Assembly: GCA_945788205.1 (NCBI GenBank)
Contig: CALZLE010000196.1
Coordinates: 1 to 9,495, forward strand
DNA length: 9,495 nt
Origin: an uncultured Desulfuromonadales bacterium
GTDB lineage: Bacteria > Desulfobacterota > Desulfuromonadia > Desulfuromonadales > Geopsychrobacteraceae
Reading direction: 5' to 3'
The position numbers and the translations under genes were made by a program. Within the stretch, counting starts at the first letter, position 1. The number at the start of each line of letters is the position of its first letter. This document shows, in pieces, positions 6,776 to 9,495 of this stretch. The notes under the pieces were generated by a model that had not been told where the DNA came from, searched no databases, and worked only from the letters and a program-made list of their open reading frames with translations.

Positions 6776-7560
6776 TGGAAAACCAGGAGGAGGGGAAACG
6801 ACTAGAGCTAAAAACCGATAGAGAAGCGGTCAAGCGTCAAGCGGCCTGGGCCGGGATAGGCCCCGGCATGCGGGTTCTCGATGTTGGCTGCGGAACCGGC
6901 ATCACCACCGATGCACTGGCTGAACTGGTCGGAAAAACTGGTCATGTCACCGGTCTGGATTTTTCCGAGGAACGCTTAGCTGTTGCTCGCGAACGCTATG
7001 GGTCGGAAAATGTCAGTTTTGTGCAGCACGATATCCGCTGCCCTTTTCAGAGCAGCCCACCTTACGATGCGATGTGGACGCGTTTTTTTCTTGAGTATTT
7101 CAGAAACAACCAGCAACAAATTGTTGCCAACAGCGTAGCATCGCTGCGAACCGGCGGAATCGCCTGCCTCGCTGATCTGGACAATAACAGCCTTGGCCAT
7201 AGTGGTTTGAGCGAGCGACTGGAGCAAACCCTAAAGTCCATGATGGCCCGCCTGGAAAAGGATTTCGATTTTGATCCTAATGCCGGCCGGCGTCTCTACG
7301 GCCACCTTTACTGTCTCGGATTTCAGGAGATTGCCTGTCTGGGTGAAATGCACCACCTGGTTTATGGCAACAGCTCGGAAGATGAGAAATACAATTGGAT
7401 TCGCAAAGTTGAGGTTGCTGCACAGCAATCAGGTTGCCCGTTTACCGCCTACAATGGAAGTTTCGAGGAGTTTCGTGCCGAGGTGCAGGATTTTTTGAAC
7501 AATCCGCTGCGCTTTACCTATACGCCTTTGATTCTTGCGCGGGGAATCAAAACAGCATAG
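6739..7560 (+). CDS. Class I SAM-dependent methyltransferase
   Basis: This 273-residue cytoplasmic protein has the Rossmann-type methyltransferase core: motif I VLDVGCGTG at 46-54 binds S-adenosylmethionine, D74 in VTGLDFS is the acidic residue that normally contacts the ribose, and HDIR (97-100) follows as the next conserved loop. The segment before the core, YLMENQEEGKRLELKTD, looks like a conserved family lead-in, which supports starting at 6739 rather than 6775. The C-terminal part (about 150-273) would select the substrate and carries no feature that identifies it; a small molecule or a protein are both possible. It overlaps the HD-GYP gene by 37 bases in another frame, so it is almost certainly on the same transcript and perhaps co-translated. 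A link to c-di-GMP signalling rests on this position alone. Confidence 0.88.
   Translation: MSKDSQLNKTYLMENQEEGKRLELKTDREAVKRQAAWAGIGPGMRVLDVGCGTGITTDALAELVGKTGHVTGLDFSEERLAVARERYGSENVSFVQHDIRCPFQSSPPYDAMWTRFFLEYFRNNQQQIVANSVASLRTGGIACLADLDNNSLGHSGLSERLEQTLKSMMARLEKDFDFDPNAGRRLYGHLYCLGFQEIACLGEMHHLVYGNSSEDEKYNWIRKVEVAAQQSGCPFTAYNGSFEEFRAEVQDFLNNPLRFTYTPLILARGIKTA
7527..7551 (+). repeat. Perfect 8-bp inverted repeat at the end of the methyltransferase gene
   Basis: TTTGATTC (7527-7534) and GAATCAAA (7544-7551) are exact inverted copies around a 9-base GC-rich loop. They span the last codons of the methyltransferase, 58 bases before the FadL start. There is no T-run after it, so it does not look like an ordinary terminator. 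It could be an mRNA hairpin or a protein-binding site, or be due to chance. Confidence 0.4.
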
Positions 7561-7608
7561 GAGTCTGCTAACCGGCCGATAGTGCCCATGGAACCAAGGG
7601 ATGTCCTG

Positions 7609-8928
7609 ATGAAAAGCATCATTTTATTGAACATGTTTGTCGCTATTTTCGCTGGTTCTGCCTTTGCATCCGGCTTTGCTGTTTTCACCCAGGGGGCCGC
7701 CGGTTTGGGACAGGCCAATGCGGTGGTTGCACACCCGACTGGACCCTCCTCACTCTATTTCAACCCGGCATTGCTCAACGATGTGGCCGGTCAGCAGGTT
7801 GAGTTCGGCACGACCGGGATTTATGCCGATCGCAACGTCAAACTGGATTCTGGCGAAACTGAAGAAGGAAGGGCGGCCTGGAATTTCCCGTCCAATGCCT
7901 ATTACAGCAGTCAGCTCAATGACAGGCTGAGTATCGGGTTTGGCCTGTTTTTTCCTTTCGGCCTGTCCACGGAATGGGATGAAACTTATTCTGGAAGATA
8001 TTTAGGCACCTACGGGGATATTGTCTCTTTGAACCTCAACCCGGTCATCTCCTATCGCATGACTGACAAGTTGTCCGTTGCTGGCGGCTTCAGTTTTCTT
8101 TATCTAGATGCCACCCTGAAAAAGAAAATCAATCAAACGGCGGCTTATACCCTGACCGACCTCCAGCTCAGCGGTGGCGTCGGAGGGGTGCTGCCCGCGC
8201 TTGGAGGTCCCCTTAAGGACATCGATCAGCGTTTTGCCGGGGATGGCTGGGGCTATGGTTTCAACCTCGGCATGCTTTATAAGCTGAACGAACAGATCAG
8301 TTTCGGCGCCACCTACCGCAGCCATATCGACGTCACCGTTGACGGCCGAGCAAGCTTCAGCGAGGTATCGCCTTTGCTCACGACTGCCTTTACCGACACA
8401 AACGGCCAAGCGGATATCCGCCTCCCGGCCCAGGCATCCGCCGGGATTGCTTTTGCGCCCTATGCTGACCTTATCATTGAAGCGGGGATGCGCTGGGAAG
8501 ACTGGTCATCGACAAAAGAACTCAAAGTGGCGCTTGACTCTGCGGTTCTGGGACAAACAGCGGATATCACCCCGCGCGACTGGAAAGCAACCTGGAGTTA
8601 TAATCTCGGCGGTCATTACCAGGTCAGTGAGTCACTTGCGCTGAACGCAGGCTATCTGTTTGGCGAAGCCGCGGTCCCAGATTCGACCTTCGAGCCGCTT
8701 GTTCCTGACAGCGATGCGCATCTGTTTACTGTCGGTCTGGAATGGCAGCTTGGAGCCTGGACGCTCAGCGGCGCCTTCGGCTACGAGTTCCATGACAGTC
8801 ACAGGAAGAACAATGCCCTTGGCGACCCGTTGGCAACCATGCTTACGGGGACGCCGACCGAGACCGCAAATGGGTCATATGAAACAGATATTTATCTTAC
8901 CGGTTTGAGTCTCGGTTACCGGTTCTGA
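7609..8928 (+). CDS. FadL-family outer-membrane channel for hydrophobic compounds
   Basis: This 439-residue precursor belongs to the FadL/TodX/OMPP1 beta-barrel family, which takes up long-chain fatty acids or aromatic hydrocarbons across the outer membrane. A signal peptide (1-20) ends AFA, giving a mature N-terminus SGFAVFTQGAAGLGQANA that matches the FadL hatch, followed by the conserved NPA (52-54). The barrel section has family-like GFGLFFPFGLSTEW and LNLNPVISYRMTDKLS, alternating strands, and ends in phenylalanine (GYRF) as most outer-membrane barrels do. Length is close to the family norm. AAGGGA (7596-7601) sits seven bases before the ATG at 7609, which rules against the in-frame GTG at 7582 and ATG at 7588. 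The gap after the methyltransferase is 48 bases with no visible promoter, so co-transcription is plausible. The substrate cannot be told from sequence. Confidence 0.92.
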   Translation: MKSIILLNMFVAIFAGSAFASGFAVFTQGAAGLGQANAVVAHPTGPSSLYFNPALLNDVAGQQVEFGTTGIYADRNVKLDSGETEEGRAAWNFPSNAYYSSQLNDRLSIGFGLFFPFGLSTEWDETYSGRYLGTYGDIVSLNLNPVISYRMTDKLSVAGGFSFLYLDATLKKKINQTAAYTLTDLQLSGGVGGVLPALGGPLKDIDQRFAGDGWGYGFNLGMLYKLNEQISFGATYRSHIDVTVDGRASFSEVSPLLTTAFTDTNGQADIRLPAQASAGIAFAPYADLIIEAGMRWEDWSSTKELKVALDSAVLGQTADITPRDWKATWSYNLGGHYQVSESLALNAGYLFGEAAVPDSTFEPLVPDSDAHLFTVGLEWQLGAWTLSGAFGYEFHDSHRKNNALGDPLATMLTGTPTETANGSYETDIYLTGLSLGYRF

Positions 8929-8934
8929 AAATTT

Positions 8935-8982
8935 GCTTTCAGCTGAATACTTTTCGGAAAAGTAGTCGCAATGATTGAAAGC
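8935..8982. terminator. Nested hairpin between convergent genes, possible bidirectional terminator
   Basis: TACTTTT (8948-8954) and AAAAGTA (8958-8964) form a perfect 7-bp stem with a CGG loop. This lies inside an outer perfect inverted repeat, GCTTTCA (8935-8941) with TGAAAGC (8976-8982). Read on the minus strand, the outer stem is followed by AAATTTT, giving a short T-run. It sits six bases after the FadL stop and between convergent genes. Stems are seen; terminator function is moderately supported. The rest of 8983-9052 shows nothing clear. Confidence 0.4.
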
Positions 8983-9052
8983 GGCATGAATCGACGAACA
9001 GTCCAGCCCTGCCCAACCGCCTGGTAGCAACCTTTTTGTATCTCTCCTGCAC

Positions 9053-9495
9053 TTAAACGGTGGCCTGAATAAAGCGCCCCAGCGCCAGCAGTTCGGCCGG
9101 ATCTTCGGCCCTGGCCAGGTAGCCGAAATTGCCGAGGGCGGCGCTGAAGACCGAATGGATCGGCTCGTGGTGAACGATCAGATGGCTGTATGCAGCCATA
9201 ATCGCCTGGTGGTCGTGAGTATAATGCCTGCGCAACTTACGGCCGATGTAGGCGCAGTGATAAGGGCGGGTAACTTCGCTTGCAAACCGGTTGTGAACGA
9301 CGATATTGGCCCACTCGCGATACAGGTCGATATCGTTGGCAAAGTTAAACATGTCCATGGTCAAACCGCCGGGCGGACGCATGTTGACCTCGATGGCGAC
9401 GATGCGGTTTTCTGGCTCGGTGCGGAAGAATTCGATATGGAAGAACTTTTCCCGAATGTCAAAGGCGCGCACCGCACGGCGCCCCGCCGCCTCCA
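9053..9495 (-). CDS. ATP-grasp domain protein, C-terminal part (cut by window edge)
   Basis: The frame is open from the right edge to a TAA at 9055-9053, giving about 146 visible residues of the C-terminal part. The sequence FHIEFFRTE followed by IVAIEVNMRPPGG resembles the end of an ATP-grasp fold: a glutamate on a beta strand, then the E-x-N-x-R metal- and phosphate-binding stretch and a glycine pair. ATP-grasp enzymes join a carboxylate to an amine, thiol or similar group through an acyl-phosphate. The tail after residue 70 of the visible part is probably substrate-specific. A GTG at 9472 is only an internal valine codon, because reading continues upstream as EAAGRRA. The substrate cannot be deduced. 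It converges on the FadL gene and appears unrelated to the c-di-GMP genes. Confidence 0.82.
   Translation of the reverse strand, partial: EAAGRRAVRAFDIREKFFHIEFFRTEPENRIVAIEVNMRPPGGLTMDMFNFANDIDLYREWANIVVHNRFASEVTRPYHCAYIGRKLRRHYTHDHQAIMAAYSHLIVHHEPIHSVFSAALGNFGYLARAEDPAELLALGRFIQATV

Noticed and set aside
1..9495. CRISPR array, insertion sequence, phage or plasmid elements, tRNA or rRNA
   Set aside because: No regularly spaced direct repeats, transposase or integrase frames, terminal repeats or structured RNA gene were seen by eye.

Overview
The window reads as a chromosomal segment of a Gram-negative, Desulfuromonadales-like bacterium (Geobacter, Desulfuromonas or Pelobacter relatives). 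This is an inference from the FadL-type outer-membrane protein and the dense set of multidomain cyclic-di-GMP (c-di-GMP) proteins. No rRNA or other taxonomic marker is present, so the placement is tentative.

Layout. Positions 1-92 (minus) are the N-terminus of a TetR-type repressor. It has a strong sigma70-like promoter and a perfect inverted repeat just downstream of the -10, which suggests autorepression. A 287-bp divergent intergenic region follows. Its right half contains a candidate structured RNA leader for the next gene, a membrane dCache-HAMP-GGDEF diguanylate cyclase (380-2098). A second intergenic region (2099-2429) holds an extended -10 promoter for a three-gene, translationally coupled run. 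The genes are a protein with two PilZ domains and a large unassigned C-terminus (2430-4421), a sensor-TM-GAF-HD-GYP-PilZ phosphodiesterase (4418-6775), and a class I SAM-dependent methyltransferase (6739-7560). A FadL-family outer-membrane channel (7609-8928) follows 48 bp later and may be co-transcribed. A minus-strand ATP-grasp enzyme (9053 to the right edge) converges on it, with a possible shared hairpin terminator between them.

How the genes may work together. The cyclase makes c-di-GMP from GTP in response to a periplasmic Cache ligand and carries an RxxD product-inhibition site. The HD-GYP protein would degrade c-di-GMP, and its own PilZ domain could sense it. The two-PilZ protein looks like a receptor that passes the signal to its unassigned C-terminal output. 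Writer, eraser and reader are therefore adjacent, with the reader and eraser sharing an ATGA start-stop overlap. The methyltransferase overlaps the eraser by 37 bp, so it may be an effector or share a substrate with the C-terminal domain of the PilZ protein; that link is inference.

Most worth checking: the mutually exclusive stems in the leader at 282-361, the unassigned output domain of the two-PilZ protein, and the cysteine-rich sensor fused to HD-GYP-PilZ.
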